Shown here: piece by piece, positions 20,038-30,084 of the stretch | How the letters are laid out: each line of letters starts with the position of its first letter | Numbering within the stretch: the first letter of the stretch is position 1 | Source of the DNA: Endomychus coccineus | Taxonomy: Eukaryota > Arthropoda > Insecta > Coleoptera > Endomychidae | DNA length: 64,000 nt | NCBI GenBank assembly: GCA_958510875.1 | Contig: OY294070.1 | Coordinates: forward strand, 46,541,576 to 46,605,575 | Direction: 5' to 3' | Translations under genes and position numbers: made by a program | Notes under the pieces: generated by a model | Databases searched by the model: none | Told to the model about the DNA's origin: nothing | The model's input: only the letters and a program-made list of their open reading frames with translations

Positions 20038-21912
20038 TTAGGTAATTTGTTCGCGCGCCTCTTCTTTATCCTTGCGTCTACAGAATATACTTGCTGTTCT
20101 GTGTCCTTCCATTTTGCACTCGATGCAGTATGGTCGGACATGACATTCTTTTGCCATGTGGCCTCCCTTGCCGCAGTTTCTGCATCTTCTTCTTCGATCT
20201 TCACCCTTGCAGTCTCTCGCAGTGTGTCCTGCCATCCAGCAGTGATTGCATCTGATAATCTCCTTCCTCTCTTTGATTTGAACAATGGATAGGCCTATTC
20301 TCAACGAGCCTAGTTCCAGTAGTCTCCTCATGTTACTCGCTGTCGCCAATACTGTAGCAGCCTGTCTTCCTCCTGACATAAGTCTCAGTGCCTTTATTTC
20401 GATATCTCTATCGTCTCTTGCGAGGTTTAGTGCCATCTCAACTACCTCTTCCACCAAGATTGGTCCCATATCGATATCGATTCCATATAGATTTGCAGCT
20501 ATCTTCTGGTTGGAGCTAGTGAATTTTCTCACCGCTCCCATGTTCGTAATAGCCTTCATCCTGTTGAACACATTTTCAGTTTCCTTGCTACCGTTCTTCA
20601 TTTCGAGCAGAAAGTGCCCCTCTCTGGTCTCTCTTATACATTCCACTTCCTCCGTGACGTGACTATCTCCCTTCAGATCATTTTTTAGACTAGCTACTAT
20701 CTGAGCGTATGTAACATATTCGGTCTTTTCAATTAAGACCGCTTCGTTACCAAATTGTCTCTTCTCCTTTTCGTGACCTTTCTTTTTGGATGCAGCCGCC
20801 TTGCCATGGAGGCTGATCTTTCCTGCGTAATTTTGGAATGCACATTCCACTATCTTGCGTTTGATTCCCAAATCAATTTGATTCTCTATCACTATGTGAA
20901 GGCGTCTTTCTTCCTCCATTATGGTTCCCCTATTTTTTTCAGCAGTTTGTAGATACTATTAATTCTCTTCTATATCGGTGGTGCCCGCAAAGTAGACATC
21001 GCTTTGGTCTACAATGATTTCATCATTGATGATTGCGTGTCCCTCTGTTCTATGAGTAAGTATGTCATCCTCTTTCATATTGCCGTTTTTGATATAGGTA
21101 TATATTTTCTTGGAATTCCCTGCTAAATTTCGCAAGAATTCAATCCCGCATATCTTGCTTGATGGAGTTATCACTATAACGTCTCCCTCTATGTCTGGGC
21201 TTGTGACATTTGTTCCCTCTAACTCCTGATAGAACGCCTTTTCCGGCCAGTCTTTCAAGACTATAGCTTCCAGTTCTTCAGAAGACATGTTTCCCCTGAT
21301 TTCTCCCCTGATTTCTGCAATAGAAATATCCGCCTCAATGTCTTCTAAGTTCGCATATATGCCGATGTCTTTACATTCTTTTGGGTTTATAGCTTGATGC
21401 GTCACAGCTATTTCCTTGAGAACTGTTCCCCTTATGCTAATTATTTCTTTTCCTATAGCCTCATTCAGGGTATCTTTCCCTTCGGTTATAATACCTTCTA
21501 ATCTATTTGCTACGGAAGTTAGAGTTTCCATTAACGTAGCATACCTATCACTGTCCATATTTATACTAATATTTCCAAGCGATGATTCTTCCCTTCTCCT
21601 TTTGTTCGGGTTTGGCTCAAAAAGCCATTCGAAAACCTCCTCATTGTCATTTGTTTGCCAGTCATCCGGTGTGTTCAGTACCAGAGGTGTCTGCGCTACC
21701 ATGCAGGTACCCGCCAACGGTGTTCCAGCACATGATTGTTCGTCCTCCTTTTGATTTACATCAGTTCTATCCTCTTTCTTTTTCAAAACAGGGGATCTCA
21801 AGATTTTCTTAGCTCTCTGTCTTTCAATCAGTTCCTTTTCGAAATTTTCCCTATCTCTCTTTTTTGCCTCCTCTTCTACCTGATCCACGCCTTCTCTACC
21901 TTTTCCACTCAC
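20038..21912 (-). pseudogene. T5 ORF1 (gag-like), split by two in-frame stops
   Basis: The upper half (21912-20959, 317 codons) is charged with a Lys/Glu-rich start. It begins at a GTG and no nearby ATG is seen. TAA TAG at 20961-20956 then interrupts the frame, which continues open without a shift to an ATG at 20919 and on for 293 codons. The lower half ends with three knuckles: CNHCWMAGHTARDC, CRNCGKGGHMAKEC and CIECKMEGHRTASIFC. It would coat element RNA. The T7 ORF1 reads straight through this point, so the stops are decay rather than a lineage feature. Confidence 0.85.
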
Positions 21913-22445
21913 GTCTCTTCCTACCTTTTTTTAAATAATTTGTTATATATTGAATCCCACGATAAACACGGGAAAGGGTGGTCCACCCCTGTAGTGCCCG
22001 GCTTACAGGGGTAAGGCTATTTACTGCGGAGGTCGCCCAGTTTCCGCAGGTTTTTGCGACATCGCTGTCTGTTATATTATAGAGGTTTTCCCCTCACGGG
22101 CCAGTCAGTTAAGACAAGCCCCCCGCTTCCAGATACCACAGAACACTCCTCTAAGACTCGCCTCTCTGCGGTTCGCGCTGTGGTCCAGATTTACGGTATT
22201 AGCGGGCGGTAGGCGAGTGACCGCCCTCGGCTAAGGCCCTTGGGATGCCAACCCCAGAGTGCTTTGCAGCACTTTGCCCTAGGTTGAGTTATTTCTTGGA
22301 TTTTCACTCCTCGCCCTCGACCTTTCCGGCTTGGGAGGCCCTGCCAGGAGTCACTTGCGAGACTCCGGCCGGCATAGCTCTCAGGTTCATGGCAGTTAGT
22401 TAAGCCCCTCCACCAACGGCAAGGTGTTATGACTCCTAGGAGGGG
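21913..22445 (-). promoter_or_regulatory. 5' UTR of T5 (type A, best preserved)
   Basis: The conserved leader runs from about 21985 to 22445, containing the GGGCGGT/ACCGCCC hairpin near 22203-22231 and a GGGCTTAACTAACTGCC segment near the end. It abuts CCTAA repeat at 22446. This copy serves as reference for the other type-A leaders. Confidence 0.7.
22346..22445 (-). ncRNA. HDV-like ribozyme candidate, T5 5' end (best copy)
   Basis: P1: CCCCTCC (22445-22439) with GGAGGGG (22411-22405), 7 perfect pairs. P2: AGGAGTCA (22437-22430) with TGACTCCT (22353-22346), 8 perfect pairs. P3: ACC/GGT closing an 8-nt loop TTGCCGTT and directly abutting the P1 3' strand. P4: GAGA/TCTC around a CCGGCCGG core. 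CGCAAG joins P4 to P2, with a cytosine at the expected catalytic position. All segments come in HDV order and total 100 nt. Self-cleavage would leave the element's first nucleotide as the 5' end. Confidence 0.65.
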
Positions 22446-22682
22446 AACCTTATCAACCTAACCAAATCAACCTAATCTAACCAACCTAACCTACCCAACC
22501 TAACCTAACCAACATAACCTAACCAATTTAACCTAAGTAACCTAACCAACCTAAACAACGTAATCTTACCAACTTAACCAACCTAAGTCAAATAACCTGA
22601 GAAACCTAACCTAATCAACCTAACCAACTCAACCTAACCTAACCAACCTAACCAACTCAACCTAACCTAACCTAAATAACCT
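22446..22682. repeat. Telomeric repeat array, 237 bp
   Basis: CCTAACC units with interspersed CCAA, in places as CCTAACCTAACCAA, and many point changes (AACCTAAGTAACC, AACGTAATC). It is older and more decayed than the array at 40981-41325. Confidence 0.9.
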
Positions 22683-24222
22683 GTTTTTTTACGGGGGGAT
22701 ATGCGTTGTATGTACACCCGGCTGTACAGCGTGGCCGGGTAGTGTGGGACTATCTGTGGTGTAGTCGTTAGAGTTTGATGTAGAAATACCCACTAAACCC
22801 CCCCCCCCCCTTGGAAACCCTGTTTGCCTGGTTTCCAAGTCCGTTTGATCGAGCAGGAAGCAAACTAGTGAAGTTCTTGTCGTCGGCTCGATCTTTGGTC
22901 GTTTGACATACTATCTATCTTCTTCTGTGAAGCTCCCGTCTGGTTGGTTCCTTTTCTCGTTCTCTCTGTCTTCGGTTTCTTTCTTTTTTAATAATGTCCG
23001 TTATGGAGTCGAATATTATGTTCCATAATTCGCGGTCTTGAATCATAAACGGGATTAGTTCTTCTACCACCGGTATTACTCTAATTTTATCTATAGTGTC
23101 CTCTCTTTCTCTCTCCCATCTTAGACATCCATAGACAACATGCTCTGAGTCGTCTACAGCTTCGCATCTTGAACAGATGTTATTTGGTGTTTTCCCAATC
23201 CTCTTTGTGTATGTTCCAAATGAGCCGTGTCCGCTGAGAAACTGAGTGAAAAAATAGTTGGTTTGCCTAAAGTTGCAAGCGGCCCAGTGCCTTATATCCG
23301 GGATCAGCCTTCTTGTCCATTCCGCTTTCCCTCTATCTTCTTCCCTCCATATTTTCTGCCACTGTTTCATCAATCTTTTCCTAGCCATTCTCTTCACTCC
23401 CGCCGTATGTGAATTGGCTACGTTGAATAGAAAAACATTTTCTTTTACTTTCAGGTCGATTGGAGGTACAGATGCAATAACTTGCACTGCCAGTGCCGAC
23501 ACCGTGCGATAGGCATTCGCAACTCGCAGCAAAATTCTGCGTTGGGCCGAGAGCAGCATGTTTCTCTATCTGTCCAGTTTCAGCGCCGGGTTTCATATTC
23601 GCGACCCGTAGAGAAGTATACTGTGAGCTACCCCGGTGAGTATGGTTCTTTTTCTGGTTACCGGTTCCCCTATATTCGGCATTAACCTCCGAATTGCTGA
23701 TATTGAGCTTTTCATTTTGCTTATTGCATTCAGTACGTGTGGGCCGAAGCTTGGCCTATCATCTAGAATTAGGCTCAGGTATTTTATCTGTTTACATGAC
23801 ATAACCAGCCCTGAGGGTAATTGAAACTCGGTATGCTTTTTCCTCCGTGACCCTTTGAATATTATAATCTCTGTATTTTGGTGTGCTATGATGAGTTTGT
23901 TTTGTGCCATCCATTCATTGATTAAGTTATAGGAGTATGTTATGAGATGTTTCAGGTTGTGTTCCGTATTAGCCATTATAATAAGGACCAGGTCATCCGC
24001 ATACGCTATGGGAACAATACCTGTGGGGAATGGAAGCCTCAGCACGCCGTTGTAGAGAATGTTCCACACGGTTGGTCCAAGGACTGATCCCTGCGGAACA
24101 CTCGTCGTGCATTAATACTGGGTCCCTTTCTTTATTAGTATGAATCTGTCAGAGAAGTATGGCAAATGCTGAACCCTGGACGCGTTGTTGAACGCATTTT
24201 GTACGTCTAAAATATACGTTTC
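22683..24222 (-). mobile_element. T6: 5'-truncated, internally deleted telomeric LINE
   Basis: A-tail 22683-22690, then a C-rich 3' UTR (22691-22914, including a run of about a dozen C at 22798) and the second half of ORF2. At its upstream end sequence passes from the LDVQNAFNNAS segment directly into the thumb-to-C-terminus region of another copy (T7) with no A-tail or telomeric repeat, so T6 and T7 are joined by recombination or deletion. Confidence 0.75.
22915..24222 (-). pseudogene. T6 ORF2, palm to C-terminus
   Basis: 24069-23593 includes TVWNILYNGVLRLPFPTG and VPIAYADDLVLIIMAN. Just upstream in another frame stands SVPQGSVLGPT. 23559-22915 carries the thumb, TQFLSGHGSFGTYT and the CSRCEAVDDSEHVVYGC motif, with a charged C-terminus. 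The YADD motif is intact. Near 24190 the palm lacks about 40 residues between NAFNNAS and the YFSDR segment. Frameshifts at 23560-23593 and 24069-24112. Confidence 0.75.
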
Positions 24223-25800
24223 GTATATGTCCCGAACGAGCCGTGTCCGGTCAGGAACTGTGTGAAGAAGTACCCCGTCCTTTTGAATGAGATCGATTGG
24301 CGTGTACTCTGCAATTACTTGCGCCGCCTCAGCAGATACTGTCCGATAGCTCGAAATAATTCTGAGTAGCCCTTTTCTCTGTACCGCAATCATTTTATTC
24401 TTATATTTTTCGAACTTGAGTACTGTTCTCCAGACAGGGGCTGCATAGAGCAAGACACTGTGCTGTACTGTGGCCAATATCCTTCTTCTTTATATTGCGG
24501 GCCCCCTATATTTGGCATTAGTTTTTGTAACATCTCAACCTTTCCCGCGCTTTCGCCACTGCAGAGTCAATATGGGCCGTAAAAGACATCCCTATTTTCA
24601 GCACGACTCCGAGGTGAGTAACTGTCTCCTTTGGGGTAACTGTAACTCCTTCTATCTCTAGGACCATGTCCCCCGCCCTTCTTGGTGCCTTTGACAGCAG
24701 GACTTCCGGTTTCTCGAGTGCCATGCAAAGGCCATGCTTTCCCATCCAGTCTCCGATCTTAATTACTGAGTTTCCTGCTCTAACCCTCACCTGTCTCGCG
24801 TCGTTACCCTCGATTACTACAGCCAGATCATCCGCATATGCCGCGGCCTTCACCCCGACTCCAAACTCCAACTCCAAAACCCTATTGTATACAACGTTCC
24901 ACAGGGTCGGCCCGAAGACCGTTCCCTGTGGGACACTACTTGTGCATACCTTCGCTACCGACAAGGCCCTTATCCATCTCTCAGAAAAATATACCTCAAT
25001 TGCTCTGATCAAATGTTCACCAACATCCATTCCTGTCAAGGCCTCAATAATACTTGACCACTTCACCGAGTTGAATTCGTTTTGGATATTTAGTAGTATG
25101 ACGATGCACCACTTTTCATGCGCCTGCTGTACGAAGCCGATGACTTGTTTTATGGCTGTTACCGTCGACTTTTTTGGGGAAAAACCATGTTGATTATCGG
25201 AAATGTGTATTTCGTCTTTCAGCTTTCTAACGATCAGTTTCTCGTACAGTTTTCCCAGTGTACTGATCAATCATATAGGTCGGAAAGCTTAAGAGAGCTC
25301 CGGATCCTTCCCGCGTTTTGGGAGGAGGACTACCTTGGCCTCTTTCCAGCACTTCGGAAATTCCGAGGAGGAGCTCCAGTGTAGTTGAAAAATTAGTCTG
25401 ACTGCTTCAACCGTAATGCAGTCTAGACCAGGAGATCTGCCAGACTTCATTCCCTGGACGGCCTCCCTCAGTTCTTCTGACTCGAAGCTCTCGAAGTCCT
25501 CGTTTTTCTCCCAATTATCATCCACTGTCAGGAAAAGATTCTTCAGTATTATTCTCTCTAGTTTATACGGCAGCGCATAGGTTGAGCTAGAGACTTTAAT
25601 GAATCTGGTGGCTATCCTATAGCCCTCGCCCCATATGTCATCATCTAGTTTCTGAAGTCTATCAATCTCTATCTTCAGCTTCTTTTTCATGCATTTCAGA
25701 TCTCGTGTGACGTCATGCACAAGATGGTCTCCGACATCCATCGCTGCTCTCATCCTAGTGAGCCTACGTCTCATAGAAATACATTATCTCCGCATGAGGT
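24223..25800 (-). pseudogene. T7 ORF2, reverse transcriptase
   Basis: 25270-24518 covers LYEKLIVRKL, LLNIQNEFNSVKW, SSVPQGTVFGPTLWNVV and KAAAYADDLAVVIEG, with YADD intact. 24477-24223 is the thumb (LLYAAPVWRTVL, RTVSAEAAQVIAEYTP) ending abruptly at IYET. 25774-25289 is the linker and fingers start (DIWGEGYRIATRFI, GRSPGLDCITVEAV). Frameshifts lie at 24480-24518 and 25270-25289. Confidence 0.75.
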
Positions 25801-26615
25801 CAATATTCTCATTTCACCAATATGAGAAACCCTGTTTGCTCTCGTGCTCACCTCGGTCTACCGAGTATAGGTACATTTTTAACAGAGCTTCATATACTTC
25901 CTGTGGCGTTTTCAGCTTCAGGACCTCCGCTTGCTGTCTGAGGGCATTTATAAACATACTCTGGTTAAGTCTCTCACTTTTGGGTCCAGTATCTTTGGGG
26001 ACCATACTACTTCCGATCTCATAGGAGATGTGTCCGTGCTGCGTGTATGGGTTATTATGTTCTATTACCCAATTTTGTATTTTTTTCATATTCCCAGTGC
26101 TGGTTGAGGTTAACGTCGGGTTCCCGTTATTTGAAGCCGACCATCCCAGCTGTGACATCCATTCCACCACGATCTCTCCTCTCACATCACTTGCATTAGC
26201 ACCCCATGCAGGAGATTTCGCATTTATGTCACCGGCCAAGATAACGCTGCCCTTATTTCGGCTAATCAACTCAAAGATCTGATCGATTGCTTCTTTGAAT
26301 TTTTGAAGACTGATATTGGGCGATATATATGATGCGCAGATATGTAGTCCATGGAATGCCGCGTAAATGACACTATTCCCACTAATCAGCCTATCAATCT
26401 CCATATTGCTATTCCTTATCATAATGGCAACATCCGTATCCCTGTCAGTAACTCATTTCCTTCCGGCGCATATCTTTTTATTTGGCTCCGAAACGATCAA
26501 CAAATCTGCATCTCCTTTCGCCGCAAGCGCCCATGCTATATCATGCGCTGCCCGAGACCTGCCAAAGTTCATCTGTTGTATTCTGACTGGTCGTTTTGTT
26601 CTCCATTTAGATAGG
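25801..26615 (-). pseudogene. T7 ORF2, endonuclease
   Basis: The region begins near 26600 (IQQMNFGRSRAAHDIAWA, VSEPNKK), with a stop near 26456. The open part 26422-25814 has ICASYISPNISLQKF, AGDINAKSPAWGA, NNGNPTLTSTST, and the last strand NPYTQHGHISYEI. As in T5 and T11 the SDH motif is replaced (TQH), removing the metal-binding Asp. A glutamate upstream (SEPNKK) and Asp/Asn (GDINAKS) are kept. It would cut the telomeric target. One stop makes this copy defective. Confidence 0.75.
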
Positions 26616-26818
26616 CGACGCAAATATCGTTAACACTTATATAAAATATATACACACACCGAATATACAATCACGAACGACATAAAAATAATTTAAGACA
26701 AAAAATAATTTAAAACAAAGACGAGTTAAAATATCACAGCTATTTATCACTTCACTTCCCTGATTAACATTTTTATCACTATAAGGTCCATTCGTCATCC
26801 CTTTCTCGCCATTGGTGT
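26616..26818 (-). promoter_or_regulatory. ORF1-ORF2 spacer of T7
   Basis: About 200 bp of AT-rich sequence with ATCACA/ATCACT repeats at 26731-26790 on + (TGTGAT or AGTGAT on the sense strand), comparable to the T5 spacer. Confidence 0.4.
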
Positions 26819-28675
26819 TTAGTAGCATGATTGGGATGATTGTGTATCCTCGCGAGATGCAGCTTGACAATTTCTTGTATGCGTTCTACGGCCCTCCCGA
26901 CCACAGTTAAGGCAGAATGGGTTCTTGCTACAGAAATTCGACACGTAGTCTTTCTCCTCGCAGTTCCTACATCTCTTGCTATAATCGGGGCCTTTACAGT
27001 CTGCCACCTTGTGCCCTATTTGCCAGCATTTCAAACACCTCACTTCATCTCTCCTCTCTTTAATGTTCGCTGTGAAGAGTCCAATTCTAACATCCTTCAT
27101 TACTATTAATTTGGCAATTAACTCTCGTGCTGCTAAGATAGTGGCTGCTTGTCTGCCACCTAACATAGGCCTCAGCGCTTTCACCTGCATACCTTCGCAG
27201 TTTGTATCCGGCTCCAGGTATTCCTTCAAAGACTCCTCTACCTCTATTGTATCTATGTCGATATCTACGCCGCAAATGTTAACCGCTTTCTTAGGTTCTC
27301 CTCCATCTAGTTTCCTTACCTTCCCAGTCGTGAGAACCTGCTTGATTCTTGAATATATCTGAGAGGTAGCACAGCTACCTTTTCTCATCTCTATTAATAG
27401 GTGCCCTTCCCTAGTCCGCCTTATACCCTCTATATCTTGCTTGAGGTTTTCACTGGAATTAAGGTTCTCTTTAATATTGGAGACCATCTGGGCATACGTA
27501 AGGTCACCACTAATTTCAATTATAACGGCATCTGTATTGAACTTCCTGATTCTGGTAGGGTCTAGCCTAATTTTATCAACTTTCTTTTGGTCCGTATGAA
27601 TAATAATTTTGCTTAGGAATGTTTGAAACGCACATTCTGCCACCTTCCTCTGCATTTCTTGGTTCAGTGCACCTAGGATCACCAGGTGTACCTCTTTCCC
27701 TTCAGAATCTGTTATTCTGGCCCTCGCTTGCAAACACATCTCAGAAGCACTGCTTATGTGCTGTTCTTCTTCCTGTGCCATTCCTCCGAAGTATACCATT
27801 CTGGTATCCTGTGCGGTAACGTTCCCTATCACAGACCAACTCTCTATTCGGTGCGTCACTAATTCCCCCCCCCCCCGAAAGTTTCTTCTTTTGAGATAAT
27901 CCATTACCCTTTTCGAAGAGCCTGTCAACTGCTCAAGGAATTTGACATCTCCCATTGTATGGTAGGGGGCCAGTATCAAGATATCCCCGGTCACTTGAGG
28001 GTCCGTTATCCGGGTAATACTTATCTCCGTATTATAGACCGCTTCCGGCCACTGCTTTTCCAGAATTTTTGGGAGGGCTTCGGGGCTCATTATCTCTCCC
28101 AGCATCATTCTTATTTCTCGGATCCTTACCTCTTCGTCAATTTGGTCCATGCTATCTGTCTGTGTCCGAACCTCGTTACTGTCAAACGTTGCATCTCTCC
28201 CGTCCTCCAGAGTGGGTCTGAGAGAGGCTCGCATGGAAATCATTTTCTCCGTGCTAATCAGGGAAGTTAGCGCTTTGAGTTCTAGTACTCTCTCCCACAC
28301 ACCCCCGTCCTTTATTTCGGAGTTAATTAGCACATTTTCAATCTTTCCCACTTTTCCATGCAGTTCATCCACCACCTCATTGAAATACTTCGAGAGGGTT
28401 TTCAGCTCCAGTTTCTCAGATCTTGTTCTCTCTTCTTCCGGTGATGCTACGTCCCCTACCTTCTTCTTTTTTGAGATTCTGTCAACGGTGGACACATTTC
28501 TCCTCTTCTTCTCGTTGAGGAGCATCCTCATTGGGCTAATATCTCCCATCAACATATCATCCAACAAATCGTCCAAGACATATTTAGATTTCTCCGGCTT
28601 TTCCAAGCCGCTCGTACTTCCAGCTACTAAAGATTCCCTAGGGGTACTACAGTTACTCACTAGTTTAATCTTCAT
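26819..28675 (-). CDS. T7 ORF1, gag-like protein with zinc knuckles (618 aa, uninterrupted)
   Basis: A continuous frame from ATG at 28675 (MKIKLVSNC) to the stop at 26819. The N-terminal half is acidic/basic mixed with a likely coiled coil (residues about 85-140), followed by a segment containing LEKQWPEAVYNTEI that recurs in other copies (WPEKAF, WPEETF). The C-terminal knuckles are CLKCWQIGHKVADC, CRNCEEKDYVSNFC and CLNCGREGRRTHTRNC. The second and third have lost the usual His (Y and R in its place), so RNA binding is probably impaired. A run of about 12 G encodes part of RGGGEL. The 5' UTR is missing, so expression is doubtful. Confidence 0.75.
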   Translation of the reverse strand: MKIKLVSNCSTPRESLVAGSTSGLEKPEKSKYVLDDLLDDMLMGDISPMRMLLNEKKRRNVSTVDRISKKKKVGDVASPEEERTRSEKLELKTLSKYFNEVVDELHGKVGKIENVLINSEIKDGGVWERVLELKALTSLISTEKMISMRASLRPTLEDGRDATFDSNEVRTQTDSMDQIDEEVRIREIRMMLGEIMSPEALPKILEKQWPEAVYNTEISITRITDPQVTGDILILAPYHTMGDVKFLEQLTGSSKRVMDYLKRRNFRGGGELVTHRIESWSVIGNVTAQDTRMVYFGGMAQEEEQHISSASEMCLQARARITDSEGKEVHLVILGALNQEMQRKVAECAFQTFLSKIIIHTDQKKVDKIRLDPTRIRKFNTDAVIIEISGDLTYAQMVSNIKENLNSSENLKQDIEGIRRTREGHLLIEMRKGSCATSQIYSRIKQVLTTGKVRKLDGGEPKKAVNICGVDIDIDTIEVEESLKEYLEPDTNCEGMQVKALRPMLGGRQAATILAARELIAKLIVMKDVRIGLFTANIKERRDEVRCLKCWQIGHKVADCKGPDYSKRCRNCEEKDYVSNFCSKNPFCLNCGREGRRTHTRNCQAASREDTQSSQSCY

Positions 28676-28690
28676 TTCATCTCCTTCTAA

Positions 28691-28808
28691 CCAACCTTAC
28701 CTAACCAACCTAACCTAATCATTCAAGCTCATCATTCAGGCTGACCATTCAAGCTGACCATTCAAACCGACCAACCAGCCTAACCAACCTAACCTACTCG
28801 ACATGACC
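28691..28808. repeat. Decayed telomeric repeat with a derived CATTCAAGCTGAC repeat
   Basis: CCAACCTTACCTAACC at the left and CCTAACCAACCTAACC at the right enclose about four units close to CATTCAAGCTGAC (28720-28770). The derived unit is similar in size to the 14-bp telomeric unit and may have arisen from it by mutation and local amplification. Confidence 0.55.
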
Positions 28809-29025
28809 TTTTTCTGTTGAAAGGAAATGCTTAATGCACGCCGAGAGCCTTGTTTCTATCACTCTTCGGCAGTGCAGGACTACTCTTACGAGCTACCTGC
28901 TGAAACCTCCCTTCCTTCATCCATATCCCGCGACCGCTTCTCGCATTGCTTCAGGATATGGACTGTGTCTGTTTTGTTTTTCGTTTTTTCTTTAAGATAT
29001 TGTTTTGAGGGATGAGGTTTTCTTC

Positions 29026-30084
29026 CTACTCCTCTTCTTCTTTCTTTCTAATGATCTTTATTATCTTTTCGTAATTTTTCCAAGATTGTTCGTTATCAAT
29101 CTTACTATTTATCATAGTTTTAAGATTTGCTGTTTTTTCTCGGAATTCATGTATTGTTTTTCTTTTTAACTTGCATCTGGGGCGAACTATAATGGTATGA
29201 TATGGGGAATCTACGCTTCCACAATATATAAATATATTGTATTGTATTAATTTGAATCGGCAAAAGTATTCTCTAAAACATCCATATCCTGTTAGGACTT
29301 GAGTGATGTGATAGTTTACTTCGCCATGTTTTCTCATGAGCCCTTTCTCTATATTTGGTATCAAACTCTTTGTAAGAGCGGCTTTCGTGGTTGTGTCCCA
29401 TTGGTCTTGCCAATTTCGCATGAGATTTCTCCTTGCTTCTATTTTCGATACACCTTCGTATGTTTCTTCACGCTCCTGTACTATCAGATGTAATGAAGGG
29501 GAGCCGGCTAATACTTCGACTGTCTCGCTGGAAGCGGTGCGATGGGCACTGGTTGTTCTTCAATTTAATTATTTCCTTCCTATTGAATTCAAACTATTTC
29601 TAGAGTTTTTAAATCTAAATATCGGTTTCCTTTTGCTGCTTGATGGACCTCCTACATTAGGCATTAAATTTCCTAGAGCAGATGTTCTATCCATCATTTT
29701 ATTAAGATGTATCTTAGAAGACAATCTAGTATCCAGTCATACTCCTAAGTACTTGATGGTATTTTTTGGATGAATCGTGGCTTCTTTTACCTTGAAAGAT
29801 ATTGAAGGAATCATTCTTTTTGTAGATATAGTGACTGCTTCTGTTTTTTCCGCAGCAAGGTTCAAGCCTTTTGAGGTGAGCCAACGGTTGATGATACTGA
29901 TAGCTCCATTGACTTTTTCTCCGAATTCCACGTGTTCTCTTGCAATTGCTACGACAGCTAGGTCGTCCGCGAATGCTGCAGTCGACACACCTGTCGGCAG
30001 AACTGACTCTAGAACCCCATTTTGATGGATATTCCAAAGGGTGGGGCCCATCATCGACCCTTGTGGTACTCCACTGTATATTCC
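29026..30084 (-). pseudogene. T8 ORF2, palm to C-terminus (FADD type)
   Basis: 30054-29737 reads MMGPTLWNIHQNGVLE, STAAFADDLAVVAIA and NTIKYLGV. Upstream frames give a PQGS-like segment to 30084. 29421-29026 gives TQVLTGYGCFREYFCRFK, a CGSVDSPYHTIIVRPRC motif (the first of its cysteines changed) and a Lys/Glu-rich end. The FADD instead of YADD and the 3' UTR group it with T12 and T13. Frameshifts lie at about 29430-29737. Inactive. Confidence 0.7.

Larger units (their letters stand above)
16557..22445 (-). mobile_element. T5: near full-length telomeric LINE (5.9 kb)
   Basis: A-tail 16557-16570; 3' UTR 16571-16790; ORF2 16790-19654; TGTGAT-rich spacer 19655-20037; ORF1 20038-21912; 5' UTR 21913-22445. 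All parts are in the expected order, so this copy shows the structure of the YADD lineage. It is inactivated by frameshifts in ORF2 and two adjacent stops in ORF1. CCTAA repeat lies on both sides. Confidence 0.85.
24223..28690 (-). mobile_element. T7: telomeric LINE lacking 3' end and 5' UTR
   Basis: It starts in the middle of ORF2 (thumb) at the junction with T6 and ends just upstream of the ORF1 ATG, where CCTAACC repeat begins at about 28691. It contains ORF2 (24223-26615), spacer (26616-26818) and an uninterrupted ORF1 (26819-28675). Its lack of a 3' UTR means it is not a simple insertion. Confidence 0.75.

Noticed and set aside
27868..27885. G-run in T7 ORF1 as a programmed frameshift site
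   Set aside because: The frame is continuous through it, and no downstream alternative frame with conserved content follows.
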